This document shows, piece by piece, positions 49,043 through 64,000 of a DNA stretch of 64,000 bases. A program made the position numbers and the translations under genes. The notes below the pieces were generated by a model. That model saw only the letters and a program-made list of their open reading frames with translations, made no database searches and was not told where the DNA came from. This DNA comes from Sphaeramia orbicularis (taxonomy: Eukaryota; Chordata; Actinopteri; Kurtiformes; Apogonidae): positions 34,951,004-35,015,003 of the forward strand of contig NC_043962.1 of NCBI RefSeq assembly GCF_902148855.1. Direction: 5' to 3'. Numbering within the stretch: the first letter of the stretch is position 1; each line of letters opens with the position of its first letter.

Positions 49043-50558
49043 CTGATGACGTAGAAAAACATGACAAAAATTACTTTCAACGTTCAAACTTTTAATACAA
49101 CAGAAAAATACTAATATCTTAACTAAAAAAAGACTAATTTTCTCTCTCTCTCACACACACACACACACAAAGGATTTCTACTGTTCTAGGCTCAAAATTA
49201 CAAAACACAGATTCCACTTATACTCACATATCTAACCTTATTGAAAACCCCTGGTACTGCATTACCTAATGATTTTTTTTTTCAATTATGAAACTTCTTA
49301 AAACACCGGTTACTTGTATGTAGTTGTCATTATCTAGAAAATAAACCTTTTTGTTTGAAACTTGGCAGAAATGTGGCCAGGATTTTCTAAAATGTAAAAG
49401 AAAAATGTAAATTTTACTCAAACACATACCTACAAATATATACCAACAGACTATCAGTTTATTCCAGAGCTCTATATTGGCTCCTGATCCATTTGTACAT
49501 ATTAATTATAATTACAGATAATACAACTGTTGATACGTCCAGCAAAATCATGACAAGAATCAGCTCCAAGACCAAATATATATACAGTGAAGATTTAATA
49601 CAGCAGTGTTTACACTGTTGGGTCAATTAATTCAATGACTTTAGTGCAGAAAAAAAGAGGGGAAAAGTTTCTCCTGCCTGAAGTGAAGCCCTAGCGGACC
49701 AGTCCATGATTGATTTCAGCTGTCATGAATAATACACATCGTTGACAGCAGAGATCACAGTATGTTGTTCAATGTAAGGTATGTGTCTTTGGTGTGGGCG
49801 GTATGCGTGATAATCACCATCAACCAGGAAAGTACCGCTTTTAAATTTGTTAACACTAAGGTGGGGGTAAAGTTACGTTAATACCAATACTTCATATGTG
49901 TTCTTATCGATTGTGTTGCTATTGTTTGGTGGTGGCAGCTGAATCTGTTTTGATAGCATAACAGCACCGCTGACTGTCGTTATGTAACATCGACCAGGCT
50001 GTATTAACACCATCGACGTCAGCTATCGCTAACGCTAGCTAACATTAGTAACATTAGTTCACCTACATGTTGTATTCTGCCAGTGGACAATAATCACTTC
50101 TTCGGCGCCGATATCCCACACATGCCTGAACAAGACTGTGCATCTGCCTAATCGTGTCTGATATGTGTCATTTTTCCGTATTCGGTATAATTTGGAATAA
50201 CCTCTAATGCAAACCAGATGCAGTCAGTCAGTGGCTAACAGTTAGCTCCAAGGCTAACAAACGGCAGCTGCAGCAAAATCAAAGCCGTGTCATTTTTTAC
50301 ATTTGTTTCCACTTGTGTCCTCGTTGTAACATCTGTGTTTAAGGTGCATAACAGCAACCGGTTCATTCGGAAAAACAAGAACGTTAGACGGAACGCTACC
50401 AATGGCTAGCACGTCATTTTGTTCACTACCAGAACTATTTTCAGCCTTTAGACTACGCCCCCTTCGCTAGCTAACATTAGCCTGTAGCTAACACCAGTCG
50501 GGCTATACGGGGGGGACAAACCTGTTTTGTTTACATGTTGACGTCGTTCGTTACTTAC

Positions 50559-50700
50559 CGATGATCGAGGAAGCTCTTCAAAACTTGCCACCGCGTTGTC
50601 AGCTCTCGGCCACGACCGTGGCGGCCACCGATAGAGGTCGGGCCGTGGTCGTTGTTGCCAGCTGTGTCTGTCGCTCGGTAGCAAGTTATAGATGAACCAT
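50559..50700 (-). promoter_or_regulatory. ctdspl2: Candidate ctdspl2 non-coding first exon and promoter
   Basis: Minus-strand ATCATCG followed by the donor GTAAGT at 50558. The surrounding 50300-50800 is CpG-rich, unlike the rest of the window, and contains GCGCAG/ACACGCGCAG motifs near 50745-50775. The transcription start is only estimated. Confidence 0.55.
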
Positions 50701-50799
50701 GTCTGCGGACGCCATTTCCCGCCTCGTCGCAAACATAACGTTGGTGGTGCGCAGGAGAATGCGACACACGCGCAGGGAACCAACGTGGCGGAGTCAACA

Positions 50800-51290
50800 G
50801 GAAAATGGCTATGGTGTGTTAGAGCAGCTGGACTCCAGACTCATGACCACGCTTTCACCCTGCTGGCATTGTGGTGTGACTGCAAGAAGCCCCCGTAGAC
50901 ACCAAGTTACACCGTGTACTTTTATCTGTTGCTTCGTTGTACATTTGTGCAGAACCACACTGGAAACTACAACCTGACACCATTTACAGTTCCAAATACA
51001 TTCCCACATTCCATACAAACTTACATTTTAATTAACAAGGCTTCACAATAAACCTTCACATTGTTTTTTAGTCAAATTAAGCTTTAAAGTTTCAAGTGCC
51101 AGACTGAAATCACCCACAAAGCTGCAGCACATGAACACACTTTTAACAGGCAAACACACATGGAACACCAACACATATCTTTATTATTGAGAGAGAAAAA
51201 TGTCCATTATCACTTTGTTCAATGTCATTATCAAGTTTTTTCAGTATTGGTGAGTCTAAATTAAAAAACAGCCTTGCAGCTGCAGAAGTA
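50800..51290. other. Intergenic stretch between ctdspl2 and sqor
   Basis: The first 200 bp continue the CpG-rich promoter region. A plus-strand open frame at 50699-50977 has no recognisable domain and was not accepted. Otherwise nothing seen. Confidence 0.4.
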
Positions 51291-51710
51291 ATGCTCAAGT
51301 CTCACCATTATGAGCTGATCTCACTGGTCTGCATTTTTTTTTTTTTTTTTTTTAGAAAAGAAAATTTGCCTCAGATTAAATGTGGTAAATCTTACATTCT
51401 TTAATAGGAAGAACTGGGAGAACAAATTACAAAAGTGCTGCTTAGTGGATGTTTTTGATGTATATAATAAATTGTTAATACACATATATATTGCCTTATG
51501 TAATTTATATCAGTGAATGTATTGTAATGTTCAAACAGTGTTTTGAAGTACATTTATCTCTGAAACAAAAATTCCTTTTGAGTAAAAATCGTCAGAATTT
51601 CACATTTTGACCCTAAGACTGTATTTTGGAAACAAACACCAACCAGCATTTTTGACTTAATTTTTCTTTTATTAGTGACTCAAACTTGGTAAAGTTTCAT
51701 TACTTCTGCT
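51290..51710 (+). repeat. Interspersed repeat R2, copy 2
   Basis: Diverged direct relative of 34550-35345 without the insertion found there. Shared landmarks: CAGATTAAATGTG, ACAAAAGTGCTGCTTAG, ACAGTGTTTTGAAGTACAT, AATTTCACATTTTGACCCT and TTATTAGTGACTCAAAC. A poly-T tract lies at 51337-51353. Confidence 0.7.
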
Positions 51711-52431
51711 GAAAATAATGTTTAGAAATAAGTAAATGCATTTGTATTATTTTGGATATTAAATGAAAACATCTCCAAAGGTAAAATTTATATAAAAAAT
51801 TTGGTAGCACAAATGAGTATGAACCTTGCAAAGATGTTTTCAAACTGCGTATTGGAGAGCGCAAGCTGGAAACAGACAAGACCTGACAAGAGCCTACACA
51901 TTTAACGACTGAATTCCACCAACCGACCAGTTTATAGACATGCAGTCTAGCAGTACAACGTACAATGGCAAATTGTGCTTTCAACCATCGTCATTGCAAT
52001 ACTTGTAATAACAAGCATATATTGTTGCGACACTGGACAACACATTTCTAAATATCAATCATTACCTGTAAAACACTTTTATACTGAGAATAAGCAGAAT
52101 AATCATTTTAAAAGCCTGGTTAGCTTAAAAGTAAAAAAAGTAGTTCTTGATTAATGGGGAGGAAGAACCTTTAAACTTTTGTTCTTGTCTCAAAAATGTC
52201 TCAAACTGGTGGATAAAGTGCCAAAGCAGCTAAAGCTAGTAATTAAAGGTGAATTACTATTAAAAAAAAACATTTAATTCCACAGTTTAGCATTAACTAT
52301 AACTTGTTGTAATCAGCTGTGGTCATATATAAAACCTGTGTGCCTGCTCTTGTAGATTATGGTTTGAATAACTGCTACTTGTTTAAATGTTAAGAGAATA
52401 TAAATCTTAACTTTCCAAGTATGATAAAGGT

Positions 52432-58453
<6,022 letters not shown>

Positions 58454-58982
58454 TTAATACCACAACTCTGTCACCAAAGTGCACCTCCTATTTACTTAGT
58501 CAACAAATGGACACATTAATACTTTGTTATTCTTCTTTACTGATATTTATCAAGTCAAAACAGCAGTAATTTGAGTCTAGTGAAAACATGCATAGTACAT
58601 CCTGTAGCCTCTGGTGTGACAATGAGATCCTGAATTTGATAAGGCTTTACAGAAACACTGAACATGCCATAGGTAATGACATGGCACAAACTTCATAATA
58701 ATATTTGCAGAAACACAGAGAATTTCTTGCTCTTAGGTTATTTTGATAAACTAAGAAAACTTTAACAGCAGAAAATAGACTAGCAATCAGTGAATATCAC
58801 AAGTACTTCAGTGTAATCTAAAAGGTTCTTTAAAGCCACAGTTGTAGAGGTTTCTTGGACATGTTTAACCTCAGGTGAACCACAGCTGCTGCATGCTGCG
58901 TAAGAAACCAACCGAGCCTCAATGTCATGTGAAGACTCTGATATATAACGTCGAAAAAGACACATACATTAAATATACTTAC

Positions 58983-59080
58983 CCAGGTAAACGTGTCTGA
59001 ACGCCGAAATACTCCCCACAGACTGAGTGTGACTGTGTTTCCTGGGTTAGTGAGGTAACGTCAGGACAGGCTCCGCAGAA
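58983..59080 (-). other. sqor: sqor non-coding first exon (candidate)
   Basis: On the minus strand CCTGG is followed by donor GTAAGT at 58982. The ATG exon starts at acceptor CTATCCAG (58419), leaving only 7 bases of UTR before the ATG, so an upstream non-coding exon is required. The start of the exon is estimated. Confidence 0.55.
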
Positions 59081-59109
59081 CAACACGGAGCTGTTGCTGT
59101 AGTCTGGAA

Positions 59110-59150
59110 CGTTCGCCCGCCCCTTTTTCACCGTCCGACCAATCACAAGT
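59110..59150 (-). promoter_or_regulatory. sqor: sqor proximal promoter motifs
   Basis: A CCAAT box (CCAATCAC on the plus strand, near 59139) and a GC-rich CCCGCCCC (near 59116) lie a short distance upstream of the candidate first exon. This suits a housekeeping TATA-less promoter. Confidence 0.5.
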
Positions 59151-59384
59151 GACGCCAGCAACAGACGTTAAAGGTCAGCCTTTTACCCCGAGGCCACTCT
59201 GCAACCCTCCCGTAAAAATGCATGTTTACAAAAGAAACACGAAGTTGCTTCTGCAGCTCTCAGTTGTCGATTGGTTTTTTCCGAGTGTCACCTGAAGGCA
59301 GCATTTACAGTAGATTTTAGATTAGAGACCACATGTAACTGAAACAGGAAGAAAAGTGAAGCATTAATACACTTTACACAACTT

Positions 59385-59700
59385 CTTTAGAACATTTATT
59401 TTTTGACTGCCCACACACCAGGACATTTTGGACGGTATTTCAAGACTGGATATCTGAGAAGGGACACTCAGTCACCTCAACTGGAATATAAAGACGTTAA
59501 TTCGGAGTTATAATGGAAAACAAAAAAAGAGAAATTATGTATATAACACTTTGGTTATTATGGCCAAACAATTTATACACAGATGTAGATTTGTGAAGAC
59601 CCCCCCCCCCGCCCCACACACACCACAACACACACACACACACACACAAACTGTTCTTTATTTACTTGAATGAATAATAAACTTCAAAAAGACACAGAGA
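59385..59700 (+). mobile_element. L1-like LINE, C-terminal remnant
   Basis: Plus-strand code LEHLFFDCPHTRTFWTVFQ resembles the C-terminal zinc-knuckle-like region of L1-type ORF2 proteins. Frame breaks follow soon, then a tail with a C-run and CA array at 59600-59650. Only the 3' tip is present; inactive. Confidence 0.65.
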
Positions 59701-59989
59701 CGTGAGAACCAAACAAGCCTTGATTGTCTATGAAAATCTGAATGTATTGATTCCTAATTAGACCTCTGACTTTATTTTATTTTATTTTATTTTATTTTTA
59801 TGATGTTCCTTACAAATATTGTTCAAATAAGTTTGATATTGTTGCTCAGTCTGGGAAAAAAAAAAAAAAAGTCTTTTTCTATGATATTCTATTGAATGTA
59901 TAACCAGATTTTGATTAATAAATTTGAGGGGAAAAAAAACAAAACACTTTACACAACTGTTATTTAGTCCAACTACACTTAATATAAAA

Positions 59990-60205
59990 ACACGGCTACA
60001 ACAAGAAAATATGTGCTTAAAAGATACATAAAACAGGTTGTAAAGGTTAAAGTCACTATTTATTGTGACCCCTGACCCCATGAAAAGAAGCAGCACAAAC
60101 ATCTGACATCAAACTTGGTGTAAAACTTAAAACAAAAATTAGTGGAATAAATTTCATATTGTCTGAACAAAAGAGTTAAAGACATGTTAAGTGCTAAAAG
60201 GAAAC
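59990..60205 (+). repeat. Interspersed repeat R3, copy 3 (partial)
   Basis: Matches 57480-57710: AAAAGATACATAAAAC, GGTTAAAGTCACTATTTATT, GTGACCCCTGACCCCATGAA, AGAAGCAGCACAAACATCTG and AAAGACATGTTA. No inverted ends kept. Confidence 0.65.
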
Positions 60206-60339
60206 ACTAAATTAATATATTATATATTATTCTGAATAGAAAAGCTCCACGTCCCTGAATTCTGTGTTATTATTATTTTATTATTTTATTTATTTATTTT
60301 TATTTATTTATTTTATTATTATTATTACAGTCCTAGGAC

Positions 60340-60790
60340 TATTACCCTCTCATTTTTCATATTTCAGTAGAAATCAGGTATTTACTTTGATTATTTTCTT
60401 ACTAATCATGATGATATTCATAAAAGCTCAGGGTAAATCCAAAGGTATTACCATCAAAATAGAAAAAATTAGGAAACTGACTTTTTTCAGCAAACACATG
60501 TCATTAACTGAACATGAACAACAATGTCTGCAATCACTGCCATTTGTCAAGCTATGTGGGTTGACTGAAAGGATGACAGTGTTTCCACATTCGCTACAGA
60601 GCCTCTGAACATCCAAATGGGTCGTATGATGGTGACGATGAAAAGCTGAGAAACTGCATTTTACCTGAATTATTTACATGTATTGACAGCATTAGTGAAG
60701 ACAACGTTATTAAACATTTTAGATCAGTAGATGCTTTTATTTGTTTGCAGCTGTGTAGGTCTTTTGGGGTTAACTGACAATAATTTACAC
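60340..60790 (-). repeat. Interspersed repeat R1, copy 4
   Basis: Same orientation as copy 3. Blocks AGAAATCAGGTATTTACTTT, TTCATAAAAGCTCAGGGTAA, GCTACAGAGCCTCTGAACAT and ATTTTAGATCAGTAGATGCT align with 37650-38870 and, inverted, with 205-580. Not interrupted by the hAT-like element, so it shows the empty form of that site. Confidence 0.75.
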
Positions 60791-60799
60791 ATCATGTAC

Positions 60800-62420
60800 T
60801 TCCTTTCGGTAATATGATGACCTTTACTTTCAGTAACACTGCAGGTATTCCTCTCATTCATCGTACTGATCAAACAGGTTTTACTGGTGCTGATATACCA
60901 TCTATATTTTTGTATGTAGATCTCTAACTCTAAACATTGTGGTTGGTGTCCCACTTATTTCTTGCTGTATGTGTTATTAGAGGAGCGTCCCTGCCATTAA
61001 AACCTTGGTAGTGGTTTAATCCTTTTGTTGGATCATCCGGTGGTTTTTAGTCTTACAATGTTCATCTACAACACTACTGTAAACTGTAATCTCAGACTCA
61101 GCACGTTTTTATCACTGTCAAATCTGATCAGTGTTTTGACTTAAAGACATCTTTTTAATACTGAAACTCTGCATGTTTGGGTTGTCATAACAAAAACAAA
61201 AACCAAGATACTATGAGTTTAGGTGTGATTAATTATTAACAAATGAAACGGGTCACATTACCCACATTTCTCAGTGGAGAACAAGCAGCAAAACCTTTTA
61301 CAACCTCTGAAATCATTACCTGGACTGAATATGAGTGGAGTCTGGATCTTTATATCAGTTTTATTGAGGGAGGACTAGAAATGACAGCATTGCTCCACCA
61401 AAGGCTCCATAAGAAATCATTAACTGAGACTTGGGAATCACTTATTACTTCCAAAATCAAAAACAGTAATGTTAGAAAAAGAATAAGATTAAATGCTTTG
61501 CAAAAACCTTTAAAAAAAACTACTTGCCACTACAGTGCCTGTCATAAGTAAGGTCAATCATAATAAAATATACTTGGTGCGATAATGTAAATTGATTGTA
61601 TATACTAGCACTACCACTTTTAATGTACGTTTTTTTTTGGATATACATTTATTTTTATATTTTTGTCTTCTATCCTGGGTGTGTAATTACTACTTTATTG
61701 GCTGTTGGTACAAAAATACATTTCACTGTGCATTGTACTATGTATAACTGTGCATGTGGCAAATTAAACCAATCTTATTTTACTTGTCTTTATGAGTTTT
61801 TTGGTGGTAATGTGAATATCATACTACTTCACATACTACAATAACACTTTATGTTATATGTGAGCCTACAACCAAAGAGAAATTTTCATCATATCATGAA
61901 CAATAAATCCATGAAATCTTTAAAAAAGAGTGAACATGGTGGCTCCTTATTGTTATGTTTCACTGTCAAATCATGTATAAAAGTTACTGATGTTAATGAA
62001 AAAGATCTTACAGATGACAAATGTCACCTCCCTCTTTTCTGTCTGAGATGTAATCCGAGGTTTGTGCCTCTGTGTGACGAATGTGTCTTTATCATACCTC
62101 ATTATGACTCAGCTCATATCTGGACTCAACACCAGCTAATGTTGCAATGCCGTAATGACCTTTGTTCTTTCCTGTGTCTTAGATAGGAAACCCAAGAAGT
62201 GACCAGTAAGATCCAGGTCCAGTAGATTTTTATCGATAACACGTGCATGTTTCAGTCCAATCTGGGGTTAAACATGAATAATAATAAATGATGCAACATC
62301 AGTCTCCTGTCAGCTCAGAATACTGGATTTATGAAATTCAAATACTACATCAGGCGCATATCTTATTATTATAAAACCGTCCTACACCCCAACAAGGATA
62401 GATTGGCCCAGTGTTATCAT
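60800..62420. other. Gene-poor AT-rich stretch
   Basis: Contains modest open frames (for example 61243-61551, 102 codons, and 61851-62186) without recognisable domains, splice context or repeats. Nothing else supported. Confidence 0.4.
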
Positions 62421-63590
62421 TAACCCTTTACTGCCTAAATTTATTTATAATGATATATAAAAAATGTTCGTGTTGTTGGTGTCAAACGGATGCTAAATTA
62501 AGTGGAGACTGTTCATTTGAATACAGCACATACAATAGCTATGATGCAAATTAGTGACGTTAGGCATAATTTGCATAATTGTCATAATTATAATTAACCC
62601 TTTAACCCCTGATGTGTCTGTGGTGCTTGTTCTGTGTATGATTGATTTTAAATATTCATAAAAATTCAAGTGCTTGCTCAATAAGAAAAATTTGAAAATG
62701 CACTGATAGATTAAACCTATGATTTCCATAGACATCTGAGCATGCTCAGTGCACTCCCTACTACCTGTGGAATGAGGGCAAAACACAGAGCAGTGAGTGA
62801 GACCAACTCACTGTAAAAATAGACGGTTTGGGCTTTTTTTTTTTTTTTTTTTTTTACACCTTTTCCTTATCATTTTTGGTTTTTACTGATGTTTCCAGTG
62901 TTGTCATGATTTTCCTTTATTTTTTAAATTGTGTTTTTACCCGAGTTTGACTGCTTTGTGTCACTGCTTTTTGGAATTCAGCGAGGTATCAAAAACAGCT
63001 GGACTAATTTAGAAAAAAGAGCCCCAAAACAAAAGCTGCTGGGTCAAAATTCAAATACCGTACTAGTTGTTGTTCAGTCGTGTTCCACTTCACAGTTCTT
63101 GCTCAACATTCTAAATCTCTTCTCTATGTACATTCTGAGTGCCTAATGTAATAAAAGCCTGTAAAACTTCAATTCCTCTCTTTGTCTTTTTCTGTTATTC
63201 CATCCTGTTTTGACCCTAAAACACACAGTAAAACAAAACCACTGAACAAAAGGAACATAAGCACATACCCACAGCACTTCAAAGCAGCCCGTTTCATTGA
63301 AATAATATCTCAATTTTTCTAGTCTCAGGTATGTAAATTATTTCATTGATGCTGCCATGGATCAGTTCCTCCAGTCAACAATCCAAACAAATCAAAAATG
63401 ATCCAAAAATCTGTAGAATGAACACTGTAACTGAAGTAAGCCGTTGTGAAATTGATCTGTGAACGCCAGGAATCATAGATAACCATGTAACATTTGTACA
63501 TTCATATAAAGTGTTGAGCAGCACCTCATTACAAAAACAGCGGAATTCTGCGGCAAATTTGTGACAATATTCCTCAAGGGGTTAAAAAAA
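62421..63590. repeat. AT-rich repeat-like stretch with TTAACCC motifs
   Basis: ATTAACCCTTTACTGCC at 62422, TTAACCCTTTAACCCCTG at 62596 and an inverse AAGGGGTTAA near 63576 resemble edges of piggyBac-like or similar MITEs, but pairings are uncertain. T-tract at 62836-62856. Confidence 0.35.
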
Positions 63591-63756
63591 ATACTGTATC
63601 TACAAGACAATTCATATGAACTAGCTTCAGTCAACACAAATGGTCATATTTTGACGTGGCTGAAGCTGTTGTAAAGAGATTTTGATCCAGATTTATCATG
63701 ATTTTATAGTTTGTGTTTGTTCTGCACGGTATTACACAATACCAAGTGACTGATTA

Positions 63757-64000
63757 AACCATATGGGAGGCAGAGCTGAAGAGGTTGAGATGTTCTTTGG
63801 GAGTGACAAGGATAGACAGAATTAGGAATGAGCAACATCGGAGGGACAGTTCAGGTGGATGTTTTGGGGACAAAATGAGAGAAAGTCCAGACTGAGATGG
63901 TTTGGACATGTGCAGAGGGATAGTGAATATGATGAGGACGGAGGCGAAGAGGAAGACCAAAGAGGAGGTTTATGGATGTGTTGAAGGAGAACATATAGGG
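63757..64000 (+). mobile_element. LINE fragment running off the window
   Basis: Plus-strand code contains LRWFGHVQRDSEYDEDGG followed by a charged EEEDQRGGL segment. This matches the end of many LINE reverse transcriptases (usual form: LRWFGHVxRRDxEY, then GxRRRGRPxxRWMDVV). The frame is broken by small deletions and runs beyond the window. Confidence 0.75.

Noticed and set aside
50699-50977. Plus-strand 92-codon frame in the CpG-rich ctdspl2 promoter region
   Set aside because: Arginine-rich, GC-driven composition, no recognisable domain, no splice context; probably a by-product of high GC on the strand opposite the ctdspl2 first exon.
61243-61551. Plus-strand 102-codon frame
   Set aside because: Sequence looks moderately protein-like but matches no family I know, has no promoter or splice signals, and sits in gene-poor repeat-rich DNA.
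61851-62186. Plus-strand 111-codon frame
   Set aside because: Cysteine content is moderate but there is no ordered motif or signal peptide; likely chance.

Overview
This window is vertebrate nuclear DNA, almost certainly from a ray-finned fish (percomorph-like). It has short exons with GT-AG introns, AT-rich non-coding sequence, and many small non-autonomous DNA transposons with tails typical of teleost genomes. Six protein-coding genes could be assembled exon by exon, each with the reading frame kept through every junction. In order they are UBE2Q2 (+, 2437-9140), SCAMP5 (-, 16079-24423), PARP16 (+, 29668-32871), a secreted cysteine-rich gene with an IGFBP-type N-terminal domain (-, 35523-36797), CTDSPL2 (-, 41853-49020) and SQOR (-, 52432-58411). 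Exon limits come from reading splice sites and comparing with family sequences from memory. No search or transcript was available.

The genes do not form a pathway. They are a ubiquitin-conjugating enzyme, a synaptic-vesicle tetraspan protein, an ER tail-anchored mono-ADP-ribosyltransferase, a small secreted protein, a nuclear serine phosphatase and a mitochondrial sulfide-oxidising flavoprotein. What links them is ancestry: the five genes with clear human orthologues all lie on human 15q from memory (15q15 to 15q24), so this looks like a compact, shuffled piece of the same ancestral chromosome.

Layout. 1-2300: a short tandem duplication, two copies of an unclassified repeat (called R1 here) and a hAT-like insertion. 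2300-11430: UBE2Q2 with a long 3' UTR; intron 2 carries a hAT-like element with perfect 8-bp target duplications. 11430-16000: intergenic sequence and the probable SCAMP5 3' UTR, with a hAT-like element and a tetranucleotide satellite. 16079-25370: SCAMP5, whose introns hold a foldback repeat family, one copy split by a LINE that itself contains a Harbinger-like MITE. 25370-29650: intergenic, with an intact hAT-like MITE and the PARP16 upstream region. 29650-33520: PARP16. 33520-41850: intergenic repeats around the IGFBP-domain gene, which has a clear TATA box. 41853-50700: CTDSPL2, with Tc1/mariner and hAT-like remnants in introns. 52432-59100: SQOR, which appears to use a rare GC-AG intron. 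59150-64000: gene-poor, with LINE fragments and R1.

No rRNA, tRNA, CRISPR array, retrovirus, LTR element or Polinton was recognised. The most useful leads are the nested repeat stacks, the non-canonical SQOR intron, the orphan IGFBP-domain gene and a palindromic E-box upstream of SCAMP5.
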